A stretch of DNA of 29,272 bases from Clostridiales bacterium (GCA_004553545.1 SFLD01000022.1:1-29272); one strand, 5' to 3'; shown: positions 7,378 to 15,588, counted from the stretch's first letter. The notes: generated by a model not told the origin, from the sequence alone. Translations and numbers: made by a program.

Positions 7378-7404
7378 TCACCCCCCCGTCCCCTCGTCCC
7401 GGGC

Positions 7405-7632
7405 AAGGTCCAGGAAGGGGCCGGAGCCCCTTCCTGGTTTCCGCCGCCGTCGGCGGCGGAAAGAAAAGGATCATTTTTCGTCGCGGCATGTACGTGACGA
7501 AAAATTCCTCTCACGGAGCGGAGTGCCATCGCCATCGCCCCGGCAAAGCCGGGGCGATGGCCGCCTCGGGGAAATGGCTCCGCCATTTCCCCGAAACTCC
7601 TCACGGAGCGACGTGCAAAAAGGGTCCCGCCC
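7405..7632. repeat. Hairpin repeat family B, copy B1 (interrupted and truncated)
   Basis: The copy begins with the hairpin AGGAAGGGG/CCCCTTCCT. Next are a GGCGGAAAGAA segment and a perfect 10-bp stem, ATTTTTCGTC (7473-7482) with GACGAAAAAT (7496-7505), around a GCGGCATGTAC-type loop. CTCACGGAGCG then occurs near 7508-7520, and a similar CTCACGGAGCG recurs near 7600-7610. The two flank an extra pair of hairpins (stems CCATCGCCCCGGC and CGGGGAAATGGC). The final hairpin of the family is cut after its left arm near 7630, where an AT-rich segment begins. The 7274-7763 gap otherwise holds the promoters listed separately. Confidence 0.8.
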
Positions 7633-7656
7633 AGGCAGGTAGTCGTAAAACAGTTA

Positions 7657-7682
7657 AGCCACAGCAGTTCCCTGCTGTGGCT
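7657..7682 (+). terminator. Hairpin upstream of the GNAT gene, terminator-like
   Basis: AGCCACAGCAG and CTGCTGTGGCT form a perfect 11-bp stem with a 4-base loop, followed by GTTCTTG. The T run is broken, so termination may be weak. It may be a remnant of whatever preceded the acetyltransferase gene in its source genome. Confidence 0.5.
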
Positions 7683-7686
7683 GTTC

Positions 7687-7715
7687 TTGTACTCTATTCC
7701 GCTTTGTGCTAACAT
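7687..7715 (+). promoter_or_regulatory. Possible promoter of the GNAT gene
   Basis: TTGTAC and TAACAT are separated by 17 bases. Each hexamer matches the sigma-A consensus at four of six positions. It lies about 50 bases before the chosen coding start. Confidence 0.4.
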
Positions 7716-7763
7716 GGAATGAAACGGACCTGCAAATCGGGATTTGTGGAGGTAAATAGCATA

Positions 7764-8222
7764 ATGAGAATCATTCAAGTAACAAACGACGAGGATAAGA
7801 AACATATAACACGAAATATACTAGAAGCGCTGCCTGAATGGTTTGGAATTCCGGAGGCGCGAGAAGAATATATCCACGACAGCACAGGAAAAGCCTTCTT
7901 TTGTGCCGTGGAAAATGAAAAAGACTTGGGATTTTTGTATCTCAGAGAAACGGGAAAAGACACGGTTGAGCTTGCTGTTATGGGCGTCCTAAAAGAATAT
8001 CACCGCAAAGGAATAGGAAAACAACTGTTTATCCATGCGAAAAAGACCGCAAAGGAAATGGGTTATTCATTTATACAGGTTAAAACTGTTCAAATGGGGA
8101 AATATGAATCCTATGATGATACAAATCGGTTTTATATTTCTATCGGTTTTAAGGAGTTTGAAGTATTTTCTACGCTATGGGATGAATGGAATCCCTGCCA
8201 AATTTATGTGATGGGAATATGA
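7764..8222 (+). CDS. GNAT family N-acetyltransferase
   Basis: The 152-residue protein has the GNAT acetyl-CoA binding signature EYHRKGIGKQLF in its middle (motif A, with the R/Q-x-x-G-x-G pattern). The preceding strand reads VELAVMGVLKEY, and a late aromatic-rich strand near RFYISIGFKEFE is typical of motif B. GNAT enzymes move an acetyl group from acetyl-CoA to an amine; the acceptor here could be a drug, a metabolite or a protein and is not identifiable. An in-frame ATG occurs at 7719, but the ATG at 7764 has GGAGGT ten bases upstream and begins MRIIQVTNDE. Base use is markedly unlike the neighbours: the gene is AT-rich, with ATA, AGA and AAA codons, while flanking genes are strongly GC-biased. 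This, and its insertion at a truncated repeat, indicate recent horizontal gain. Confidence 0.88.
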   Translation: MRIIQVTNDEDKKHITRNILEALPEWFGIPEAREEYIHDSTGKAFFCAVENEKDLGFLYLRETGKDTVELAVMGVLKEYHRKGIGKQLFIHAKKTAKEMGYSFIQVKTVQMGKYESYDDTNRFYISIGFKEFEVFSTLWDEWNPCQIYVMGI

Positions 8223-8364
8223 CAACTTCCAGTTTGCCGAACGGATCATGGGCACGCTTCGATACCCCTTTCGGTGTACGGCGCGATCTGCGACTTGCGC
8301 GGCGCCAGAGGCTCGCGAAGGGAGCCTTGCGCGCTTCCGCTCCAGCGGGGAAAAGTGGAAATCG

Positions 8365-8390
8365 AAAGGGGGGACTGACGTCCCCCCTTT
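8365..8390 (-). terminator. Hairpin terminator after glmS
   Basis: An 11-bp stem (AAAGGGGGGAC with GTCCCCCCTTT) with loop TGAC ends three bases before the glmS stop codon. The T tract on the minus strand is short (TTTCGATTT), so termination may be partial. Confidence 0.65.
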
Positions 8391-8393
8391 CCG

Positions 8394-10238
<1,845 letters not shown>

Positions 10239-10627
10239 AGATAAAATATCCTCCTTGTTTCGTTCGATCGCGTTGGGTGGATCGGACAAACAGCGCAGGC
10301 TCTGTCCTGTCTCCGGCACGGTCCCAGGGCCTTTGTTCCGGGGTCTCCCCCGGACTTTGCTCCCTGGGTCTCGCGGCCGTGCCCGACCGCGGAGGGGCAT
10401 CCGCCGAATCTTCGATGGCGGAGCGCTGGGCGCTCCGACGCTCCCCTCTCCTCGTTACCCTGCCGCGTGGCAGGGGCATGGCGCTTTCTCTCATAGGGGG
10501 TCTCTCCCCCGGGCCTCCTTTCCTTCCGGACTCTACGCTTTCATTTTGCGCAATATTCTGTCGCTTTTGTGCAAAATACTGCGCATTTTCTCTCACCCGC
10601 TACCTTACCGGGATGGGAGATGCCGGT
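10239..10627 (-). other. Long glmS 5' leader
   Basis: Between the glmS promoter and start codon lie about 385 bases without a convincing gene. Most of it is the ribozyme at 10321-10490. The part between the ribozyme and the ribosome binding site (about 10246-10320) has no structure I can assign. Confidence 0.8.
10321..10490 (-). ncRNA. glmS ribozyme (glucosamine-6-phosphate-responsive self-cleaving riboswitch)
   Basis: Reading the minus strand, the conserved core elements occur in the right order: AGCGCC at the cleavage site, a P2 hairpin CCCTGCC/GGCAGGG, AACGAGG, then ATCGAAGATTCGGCGGAT followed by GCCCCTCC. A P3-like stem (CGCGG with CCGCG) follows. A P4/P4.1-like double stem comes last, with CCCAGGG/CCCTGGG outside, TCCGGGG/CCCCGGA inside and conserved AGCAAAG and AACAAAGG joining segments. 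By homology, cleavage would fall just 5' of the G at 10484, between 10485 and 10484. Known: glucosamine-6-phosphate acts as cofactor and cleavage lowers glmS expression. Stems are unusually GC-rich compared with low-GC Bacillus examples. Confidence 0.93.
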
Positions 10628-10656
10628 ATTATACCATACCTCCGCCCCTTTGACCA
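10628..10656 (-). promoter_or_regulatory. Sigma-A promoter of glmS
   Basis: A perfect -10 TATAAT (10633-10628) lies 17 bases from TGGTCA (10656-10651), which matches the -35 consensus at four of six. The predicted start near 10621 gives a leader of about 380 bases containing the ribozyme. Confidence 0.85.
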
Positions 10657-10692
10657 GCCCCGGCTTTGTGAACTTTTCTGATAGCGGCAGGC

Positions 10693-10738
10693 GAAAAAGG
10701 AAGAACGCAAGGCCGCAGCCCTGCGTTCTTCCTTTTTC
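10693..10738. terminator. Isolated 17-bp perfect hairpin, bidirectional terminator-like
   Basis: GAAAAAGGAAGAACGCA and its exact complement are separated by 12 bases, giving T-rich ends on both strands. It separates the divergent glmS promoter from the toxin cassette. It would insulate glmS from antisense RNA read-through and stop any plus-strand transcription just before the toxin -10 element. Confidence 0.75.
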
Positions 10739-10740
10739 TG

Positions 10741-10749
10741 TGGTATTCT
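10741..10749 (+). promoter_or_regulatory. Extended -10 promoter for the toxin peptide mRNA
   Basis: TGGTATTCT matches an extended -10 (TGnTATAAT) with two mismatches in the hexamer. No good -35 exists, because that position is inside the hairpin arm. A start near 10756 would give a 90-base leader. It contains the hairpin GGGGGC/GCCCCC at about 10799-10817 just before the ribosome binding site. Confidence 0.45.
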
Positions 10750-10845
10750 GATCCCGGCGCTGCCGATGAACGGCAAGCGGTTGGTCCCCTGCTTCGTCGG
10801 GGGCGCTTCTTGCCCCCTGATCCCACGGAAAGGGGGGCTGCCTCA

Positions 10846-10929
10846 ATGAGTACATCCGAAGTATTGCAGCTTTGTCTTGTCATCATTGGCATTTGCAGCC
10901 TGTTTCTTCAGGCCGGTAAAAAGAAGTAA
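10846..10929 (+). CDS. 27-residue hydrophobic peptide, candidate type I (holin-like) toxin
   Basis: A very short gene encodes MSTSEVLQLC followed by a hydrophobic core LVIIGICSLFL and a basic KKK end. This is the layout of small membrane toxins of the putative holin-like toxin type in Firmicutes, which begin MSxxE and carry one membrane helix plus a charged tail. A ribosome binding site, AGGGGGG, lies about eight bases before ATG. The stop codon lies inside the left arm of a strong bidirectional terminator (10918-10968). A consensus promoter on the opposite strand (11026-11054) would produce an RNA converging on the same terminator. A known parallel is the Fst/par locus of pAD1. I infer a toxin that inserts in the membrane when the antisense RNA is lost. 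The alternative is a chance open frame, but codon starts, signals and arrangement argue against it. Confidence 0.65.
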   Translation: MSTSEVLQLCLVIIGICSLFLQAGKKK

Positions 10930-10968
10930 CCGCCCGGCCTTCCCAAACCAGCGGTTACTTCTTTTTTT
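10918..10968. terminator. Shared bidirectional terminator of toxin mRNA and antisense RNA
   Basis: AAAAAGAAGTAACCGC (10918-10933) pairs with GCGGTTACTTCTTTTT (10951-10966). The plus strand continues with Ts to 10968, and the minus strand ends its stem in TTTTT. The left arm covers the last codons and stop of the toxin gene, so both RNAs overlap here by about 50 bases. Confidence 0.88.
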
Positions 10969-11019
10969 GAACTAACTTCTGCAGGGGGCTGACCGTTTTG
11001 CCGGCAGCGCCTCTTTCTG
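10918..11019 (-). ncRNA. Candidate antisense antitoxin RNA
   Basis: A near-perfect promoter at 11026-11054 would start an RNA near 11019 that ends at the terminator at 10918, about 100 bases with no gene of its own. It overlaps the toxin mRNA at the terminator. It also carries CAGCCCCC (10991-10984), complementary to GGGGGCTG at 10833-10840, the toxin ribosome binding site. It could thus bind at both ends of the message and block translation. No minus-strand gene uses this promoter before glmS, which has its own. Confidence 0.62.
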
Positions 11020-11025
11020 TTTTTC

Positions 11026-11054
11026 AGTATAGGCGCTTTCCCCCGGATTGTCAA
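11026..11054 (-). promoter_or_regulatory. Strong sigma-A promoter of the antisense RNA
   Basis: TTGACA (11054-11049), a 17-base spacer and TATACT (11031-11026) match the consensus at eleven of twelve positions. It points away from the aldolase gene and toward the toxin. Confidence 0.88.
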
Positions 11055-11065
11055 GCACTTCCGCA

Positions 11066-11092
11066 CCGGAGCCGGTCTGGCTCCGGTTTTTT
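11066..11092 (+). terminator. Hairpin with plus-strand T run at the end of the aldolase gene
   Basis: ACCGGAGCC and GGCTCCGGT form a 9-bp stem with a 4-base loop, followed by TTTTTT on the plus strand. It is oriented to stop plus-strand transcription from the toxin region entering the aldolase gene. On the minus strand no T run follows, so it is not a good terminator for the aldolase operon. Confidence 0.6.
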
Positions 11093-11744
11093 ATCCCTTC
11101 GGCTGCTGGCCGTAGGTCTGGAAGCGCTCCAGGGCGGCGGCCATCTCGTCCTCCGTCAGGACCCGGGGCGTCCCGATGCAGCGGGCCTGGTACTGGAGCC
11201 GGGCTGTGAACTCCAGGTCCCCGGCCAGAGCATAGGCCTTCTCCAGACTCTCCCCGCAGCAGACCACGCCGTGGTTCCCCAGCAGGACCGCGTTCCCCCA
11301 CCCGCAGTACCGCACCGCCCGCTCCGCCAGCAGCTCCGTGCCGAAGGTGCAGTAGGGCGCGCAGGGGATCTCGTCCGTCCCGGCCCCGGCGATGGCGTAG
11401 TGCACCGCCCGGATGGGCTCATTCAGCACGGCAAAGGTGGTGCAGTAGGGGGAGTGGGTGTGAACCACGCCCCGGATCTCGGGCTTTTCCCGGTAAAATC
11501 CCGCGTGCAGCGCCCACTCGCTGGAGGGCTTCCGCTCGCCGGCGGCCACCTTCCCGTCCAGGGTCATCACCACCACGTCCTCCGGCTGGATGTCCTCATA
11601 GCGCATCCCGGAAGGGCTCAGGACCATGTAGCCCTCCTGGGGCACATAGATGCTGAGGTTGCCGCTGGTGCCGTTGCTGAGGCCCTCCGCGCTCATGCGG
11701 CGGCCAAACGCCGCCACCTGCCGGCGCTCCGATTCCAAAAACAT
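11091..11744 (-). CDS. Class II aldolase, L-fuculose-phosphate aldolase-like
   Basis: The 217-residue protein has the length and motifs of the FucA/AraD class II aldolase family. It shows TSGNLSIYV (substrate phosphate loop), LSPSGMRYED, KPSSEWALH with the presumed catalytic Glu, the zinc ligands in VVHTHSPYC, and GNHGVVCCG with the third His. Such enzymes split sugar phosphates such as L-fuculose-1-phosphate into dihydroxyacetone phosphate and an aldehyde, or related substrates; the exact sugar is not decided by sequence. It starts 22 bases after the gluQ stop, with AAGGAGG before ATG, so it is probably the last gene of the operon that begins with the DctP-like gene. No fucose kinase or isomerase lies nearby, so it may serve general aldehyde or deoxyribose salvage. 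Confidence 0.9.
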   Translation of the reverse strand: MFLESERRQVAAFGRRMSAEGLSNGTSGNLSIYVPQEGYMVLSPSGMRYEDIQPEDVVVMTLDGKVAAGERKPSSEWALHAGFYREKPEIRGVVHTHSPYCTTFAVLNEPIRAVHYAIAGAGTDEIPCAPYCTFGTELLAERAVRYCGWGNAVLLGNHGVVCCGESLEKAYALAGDLEFTARLQYQARCIGTPRVLTEDEMAAALERFQTYGQQPKG

Positions 11745-11765
11745 CGCTCGCTCCTCCTTTGTTTC

Positions 11766-12707
11766 TCAGAAAAGTCCCTCCGGCAGGCGGATGTCCTGCC
11801 GTGGGACCGCGTCCCAGTCAAAGTCCTCCGCCAGCGCCTCCGGCGTCCGGGGCCTGCCGCCGGGGTTCTGCCCCGCGAGATCCGCCAGCTTCCCGATGAT
11901 CTCCTCCGGCGTGTACCGCTCCCGCAGCGCCCCCAGCCCCAGGTCCCCGTCCCGCTTGGAGAGCCGCCGCCCGTCGGGAGACAGCAGCAGGGGAAAATGG
12001 AAGAATTCCGGCGCTTCCCAGCCCAAAAGCTCGTAGAGAAGGAGCTGTCTCGGCGTGGAGCTCAAAAGATCCGCCCCCCGGACCACCTCCGTGATGCCCA
12101 TGGCGGCGTCGTCCACCACCACCGCCAGCTGATAGGCGAAAAGCCCGTCGGAGCGCCGCAGCAAAAAGTCCCCGCAGTCCGTGGGCAGGTACTCCGTGAG
12201 CTCCCCCAGGTGCCCGTCGGTGAAGGTGACCGTCTCCTCCGGCACCCGGAGCCGCAGGGCTCCCCTCCGGCCCGCCGCCTCCCGCCGGGCGATCTCCTCC
12301 GGCGTCAGGCCCCGGCAGGTGCCGGGATAGACCGTGAGCCCGTCCTCCCGGTGGGGGGCCGAGGCCGCGTGGAGCTGGGCCCGGGTGCAGAAGCAGGGAT
12401 AGACCCGCCCCATCCCCCGCAGGCGCTCCAGCGCCGCCTCATAGAGGGCCGTCCGCTGGCTCTGGAAGTAGGGGGCGTCCGGTCCTCCGGCGCTGCCGCC
12501 CTCATCCCAGGCAAGGCCCAGCCACCGGAGATCTTCCTCCACCTGCCGGGCGTACTCCGGGCGGCAGCGGGCGGTGTCCAGGTCCTCGATCCGCAGGATC
12601 CACTCCCCGCCCCGGCTTTTCACACTGAGCCAGCTCAAGAGCGCGCAGAAAAGGTTCCCCAGGTGCATCCGCCCGCTGGGGGAGGGGGCAAAGCGTCCTC
12701 GTACCAT
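11766..12707 (-). CDS. gluQ: Glutamyl-Q tRNA(Asp) synthetase
   Basis: The 313-residue protein is a truncated glutamyl-tRNA synthetase paralogue that keeps the catalytic core but lacks the anticodon-binding domain. It starts MVRGRFAPSPSGRMHLGN, with the class I HIGH-type motif HLGN. It has a zinc site of the YadB type (PCFCTRAQL, then VYPGTCRG) and a KMSKS-like RRLSKRDGD. GluQ enzymes attach glutamate to the queuosine base at the wobble position of tRNA(Asp). The frame is open upstream to 12830, but the conserved start with GGAGGGG before it is at 12707, 13 bases after the DctP-like stop codon. Queuosine genes are not seen in the window. Confidence 0.94.
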   Translation of the reverse strand: MVRGRFAPSPSGRMHLGNLFCALLSWLSVKSRGGEWILRIEDLDTARCRPEYARQVEEDLRWLGLAWDEGGSAGGPDAPYFQSQRTALYEAALERLRGMGRVYPCFCTRAQLHAASAPHREDGLTVYPGTCRGLTPEEIARREAAGRRGALRLRVPEETVTFTDGHLGELTEYLPTDCGDFLLRRSDGLFAYQLAVVVDDAAMGITEVVRGADLLSSTPRQLLLYELLGWEAPEFFHFPLLLSPDGRRLSKRDGDLGLGALRERYTPEEIIGKLADLAGQNPGGRPRTPEALAEDFDWDAVPRQDIRLPEGLF

Positions 12708-12720
12708 CCGCTTCCCCTCC

Positions 12721-13740
12721 TCAGCCTTCCCCGCCGGAGAGGCAGGCCACCAGCTCCCCGCCGTAGCGGTCCGAGAAGGCGTCCCACACGGGCCGGGATG
12801 CCTCCCGGAGCTCCGCCAGGGCCTCCTCACTGAGGCTCGTCACCCGGTTGCCCCGGACCGCCTTCCAGGCGGTGATGTCCTCCTCGTCCTGGGCAAGGCT
12901 TGCCTGCCGCTGCACGGCGGCGGCCTCCGCCCCACAGTCCCGGGCGATGCCCGCGAGAAGCTCCGCGAGGGAGTCGTACAGCGCCCCGTCCATGCAGAGG
13001 TAGGCGGCGGAGTAGAAGGCCGGCCACTGGCAGAGGTACTTCTGCACCTTCTGCAGGGAGGCGTCACAGATGGTGGGCAGCAGCTCCTCCTGGGCGTCGT
13101 AGATGCCGGTCTCCAGGGCGGTATAGACTCCGGGCCAGGGGGCGTCCACGGTCTCCGCGCCCCAGGCGGCGAAGCTCTTTTCCACCACACCGCCCCCGCC
13201 GATGCGGACCCGGAGGCCCCGCAGGCTCTCCAGACCCTCGATGGCGGTCTCGGAACTGGTGAGGCAGCGGAAGCCCTCCGTCCCGATGCCGAGGCACTGG
13301 AAGCCGTTCTGGCGCAGGATCTCCCCCAGGGCCGCGCCGCCGTCGCCGTCCATGGCCGCCTCCGCCTCCTCCCGGGAGAGGAAGAGGAAGGGCAGGCCCG
13401 CCGCGTCCAGTCTCTCATCCACCGCCGCGAACTCCGCCGCCGTGGCCCAGGCGATGTCCGCCGCCCCGGCGCGCAGGGCGTCCACAGGGCTCTCATAGTC
13501 CCCCTCCAGGTCCCGGAGGGAGACGCACTCCGCCTTCACCGTGCCGTGGGTCCGGGTAAAGAGGCGCTCGGCGAAGGTCTCCGCCGCCTGTCGCTCCGCC
13601 GTCCCCTCGCCGCCGGAGGTCACCAGCGTCCAGGTCTGGGCCTCGAACTCCACCGGCTCGTCGTCCGTCAGGGGCTCCCGGCTGCCGCAGCCGCTCAGGA
13701 TCACTGCCATGGCCAGGATGGCCGCAAGAATGCTGCGCAT
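12721..13740 (-). CDS. TRAP-type (DctP) solute-binding lipoprotein
   Basis: The 339-residue protein starts with a lipoprotein signal (MRSILAAILAMAVILSGC; the lipobox LSGC makes Cys18 the lipidated residue). A DctP-type fold follows. Family traits include AERLFTRTHGTVKAE, AGAADIAWATAAEFAAVDERLD, the LRGLRVRIGG strand with the usual carboxylate-binding Arg, and WPGVYTALETGIYDAQE. DctP proteins capture organic acids and hand them to DctQ/DctM permeases; no such genes occur here. The start at 13740 is preceded by GGGAGG; an upstream in-frame ATG at 13806 has no such site. A weak -10 TATTAT lies at 13810-13805. It is followed after 13 bases by gluQ, in an apparent operon. Confidence 0.87.
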   Translation of the reverse strand: MRSILAAILAMAVILSGCGSREPLTDDEPVEFEAQTWTLVTSGGEGTAERQAAETFAERLFTRTHGTVKAECVSLRDLEGDYESPVDALRAGAADIAWATAAEFAAVDERLDAAGLPFLFLSREEAEAAMDGDGGAALGEILRQNGFQCLGIGTEGFRCLTSSETAIEGLESLRGLRVRIGGGGVVEKSFAAWGAETVDAPWPGVYTALETGIYDAQEELLPTICDASLQKVQKYLCQWPAFYSAAYLCMDGALYDSLAELLAGIARDCGAEAAAVQRQASLAQDEEDITAWKAVRGNRVTSLSEEALAELREASRPVWDAFSDRYGGELVACLSGGEG

Positions 13741-13878
13741 GCGCTTCCTCCCTTCTCCGCCCGGGGGCGGGACCGGCCCCTTCCGGGCCGCGGTTTTCCT
13801 CATCATAATACGCTCCCCGGTCCCATGGCAAGAACCTTTTCCTGCCGGTTCGGGGAATTTCGACCCCGGAAGCCGGGG

Positions 13879-13908
13879 AAAAGGCGGGGACCGGTGGGGT
13901 CCCCGCCT
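13879..13908 (-). terminator. Intrinsic terminator after the family 5 binding protein gene
   Basis: AGGCGGGGACC and GGTCCCCGCCT form an 11-bp stem with a 5-base loop, followed on the minus strand by TTTT. It lies 10 bases after the stop codon at 13918 and separates the two lipoprotein genes. Confidence 0.85.
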
Positions 13909-13917
13909 GAAACGCGC

Positions 13918-15588
13918 TTATCCGCTGACCTCCGCGGCGCTGGTGAAGCTGAAAAAGCCCCGTCCGTCCCGCAGGATGCCCACAAGACCGTCCCTCGCCT
14001 CCCAGGCGGAGGCGGTGAAGAGCAGGGGCGCCACCGGGCAGTCATCCAGCAGCAGCACCTCCGCGTCGTGGAGGCAGCCCTGCCGGGCCTTCTCGTCGGA
14101 GGCGGAGCGGATGACCTTCAGAAGGGTATCGTAGGCCCCGTTCTCATAGCCCGCCGCGTTCTCCGGGCTGTCGCCCCGCCAGAGGTCCAGGAAGCTCTCG
14201 GCGTCCAGGGCGTTGCCCCGGAGGTCCATGAGAGCGATGTCATAGTCCCCGGTCTGCAGGGCCTCCCGCAGCTCGTCGTTGCTGAGGGGCACCAGCTCCA
14301 GCCGGACCCGAAGGCTCTTCATCCAGGTCTTCCAGAGGGCGTCCGCCATGGCGGCGTTCTCCTCCGTATCCTCATAGACGAAGCGGGGCACGGCGGTACT
14401 GGCGTAGCTGCTCTCCTCCAGCAGGGAGCGGGCCTCCGTCAGGGCCTCCTCCGTGCCGCTCTCTCCCAGAAGGTCGCCCCCCTGGGTCCGGAAGTCCTCG
14501 CCGTTCTCATCCGGCACGCCGTAGGGCACGAGGCCGTCCGCCGGACGGCTCACCAGCGCCGTCAGGTCCGAGAGGGCCTGCCGGTCGATGGCGAGAGAGA
14601 ACGCCTTCCGGGACTGGACGTCCGGGAAGATCTCGCCCTGGGTGTGGAAGAGCAGCACCGTGGTCTGCAGCTGGGCCACAGCGGCCCAGTCGCTCTCAGC
14701 CTTGGCCTCGGTCTCCGCCCGGGGCAGGGGGGAGACGAAGTCCGCCTCTCCGGCGTCATAGGTCTCCCAGGCGGCCTCCGCGCTGTCGTGGAAGAGGACG
14801 CGCAGCTCCTCCGGTCCGCTGACGGCACCCACGTAGGTCGCGCTCTTCGTCAGGATCAGCTCCCCCGCCTCGCCGTAGCTTGCGGTATAGGGGCCGTTGG
14901 TCACGAGTCTCGTGGGGTCGGAGGCCCAGTTCTGCGTCCCGGTCTCCCCCCGCTCCTCCGCCTGGAGGTTTTTCTGGATGGCCTCCTCCTTCAGGGTCTG
15001 GAGGTTGTCCTGCCGCAGGGGCATGGTGGCGGGGTCGGTGCAGACGTCCTCCAAAAACCAATCGCACTTGCCGAGAAGGGTCACGACGAAGGTGAGCTCG
15101 CTCTCCGCCGAGACCTGGAGCTTCGAGGCATCCCCGGAGGAGCGGACCTCGTCATAGCCCGCCACGGCGGAGAGCAGGGACGCGCTGGGGGAATTGGTCA
15201 CCGGGTCCGCCAGGCGCTGCCAGGCGTAGACGAAGTCCTCCGCCGTCACCGCCTGCCCGTCGGACCACTTGGCCTGGCGCAGGTGGAAGGTATAGGTCAC
15301 GGTGCCGTCGTAGTTCTCCTCCACGTCGTACTTCTTGGCGACGCCGGAGGAAAGGACGGTCCCGCCGGAGGTATCCGGCGTCTTCCGGAGAAGGTTCTCA
15401 TAGAGGTGGATCAGCACCGTCTCGGCCTCCGTGGTCTCCGCCCGGATGGGGTCATAGCTGGCCGCCTCCTGCCCCATGCTGAGGCGCAGGGTAAGGCCCG
15501 GGGCGCTCTCGCTGCCGCAGCCGGCCAGCATCCCCGCCATCAGGGCGAGGCAAAGGCCCATCGCCGCCATCCGTTTCCACATCTTCAT
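13918..15588 (-). CDS. ABC transporter substrate-binding lipoprotein, family 5 (oligopeptide/dipeptide type)
   Basis: The 556-residue protein has a lipoprotein signal starting MKMWKRMAAMGLCLALM and ending in the lipobox LAGC (Cys24). The mature part shows family 5 features: LHIYENLL-like LIHLYENLLRKTP, TYTFHLRQAKWSDGQAVTAEDFVYAWQRLADP (the family signature), NGPYTASYGEAGELILTKSATYVG, and RKAFSLAIDRQAL. Such proteins bind peptides or nickel chelates for Opp/Dpp-type importers. No permease or ATPase genes are adjacent. The start at 15588 has GGAG eight bases upstream; the frame extends to 15675 without a ribosome binding site and would pass the promoter. It is transcribed alone from 15674-15702 and ends at the terminator 13879-13908. 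Confidence 0.92.
   Translation of the reverse strand: MKMWKRMAAMGLCLALMAGMLAGCGSESAPGLTLRLSMGQEAASYDPIRAETTEAETVLIHLYENLLRKTPDTSGGTVLSSGVAKKYDVEENYDGTVTYTFHLRQAKWSDGQAVTAEDFVYAWQRLADPVTNSPSASLLSAVAGYDEVRSSGDASKLQVSAESELTFVVTLLGKCDWFLEDVCTDPATMPLRQDNLQTLKEEAIQKNLQAEERGETGTQNWASDPTRLVTNGPYTASYGEAGELILTKSATYVGAVSGPEELRVLFHDSAEAAWETYDAGEADFVSPLPRAETEAKAESDWAAVAQLQTTVLLFHTQGEIFPDVQSRKAFSLAIDRQALSDLTALVSRPADGLVPYGVPDENGEDFRTQGGDLLGESGTEEALTEARSLLEESSYASTAVPRFVYEDTEENAAMADALWKTWMKSLRVRLELVPLSNDELREALQTGDYDIALMDLRGNALDAESFLDLWRGDSPENAAGYENGAYDTLLKVIRSASDEKARQGCLHDAEVLLLDDCPVAPLLFTASAWEARDGLVGILRDGRGFFSFTSAAEVSG

Noticed and set aside
10239..10400. N-terminal extension of glmS
   Set aside because: The frame is open for 54 codons upstream, but GlmS needs Cys at position 2 as nucleophile, and the extension overlaps the ribozyme.
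11066..11092. Terminator for the aldolase operon
   Set aside because: The hairpin directly follows the stop codon, but the T run is on the plus-strand side. On the minus strand the sequence after the stem is GC-rich.
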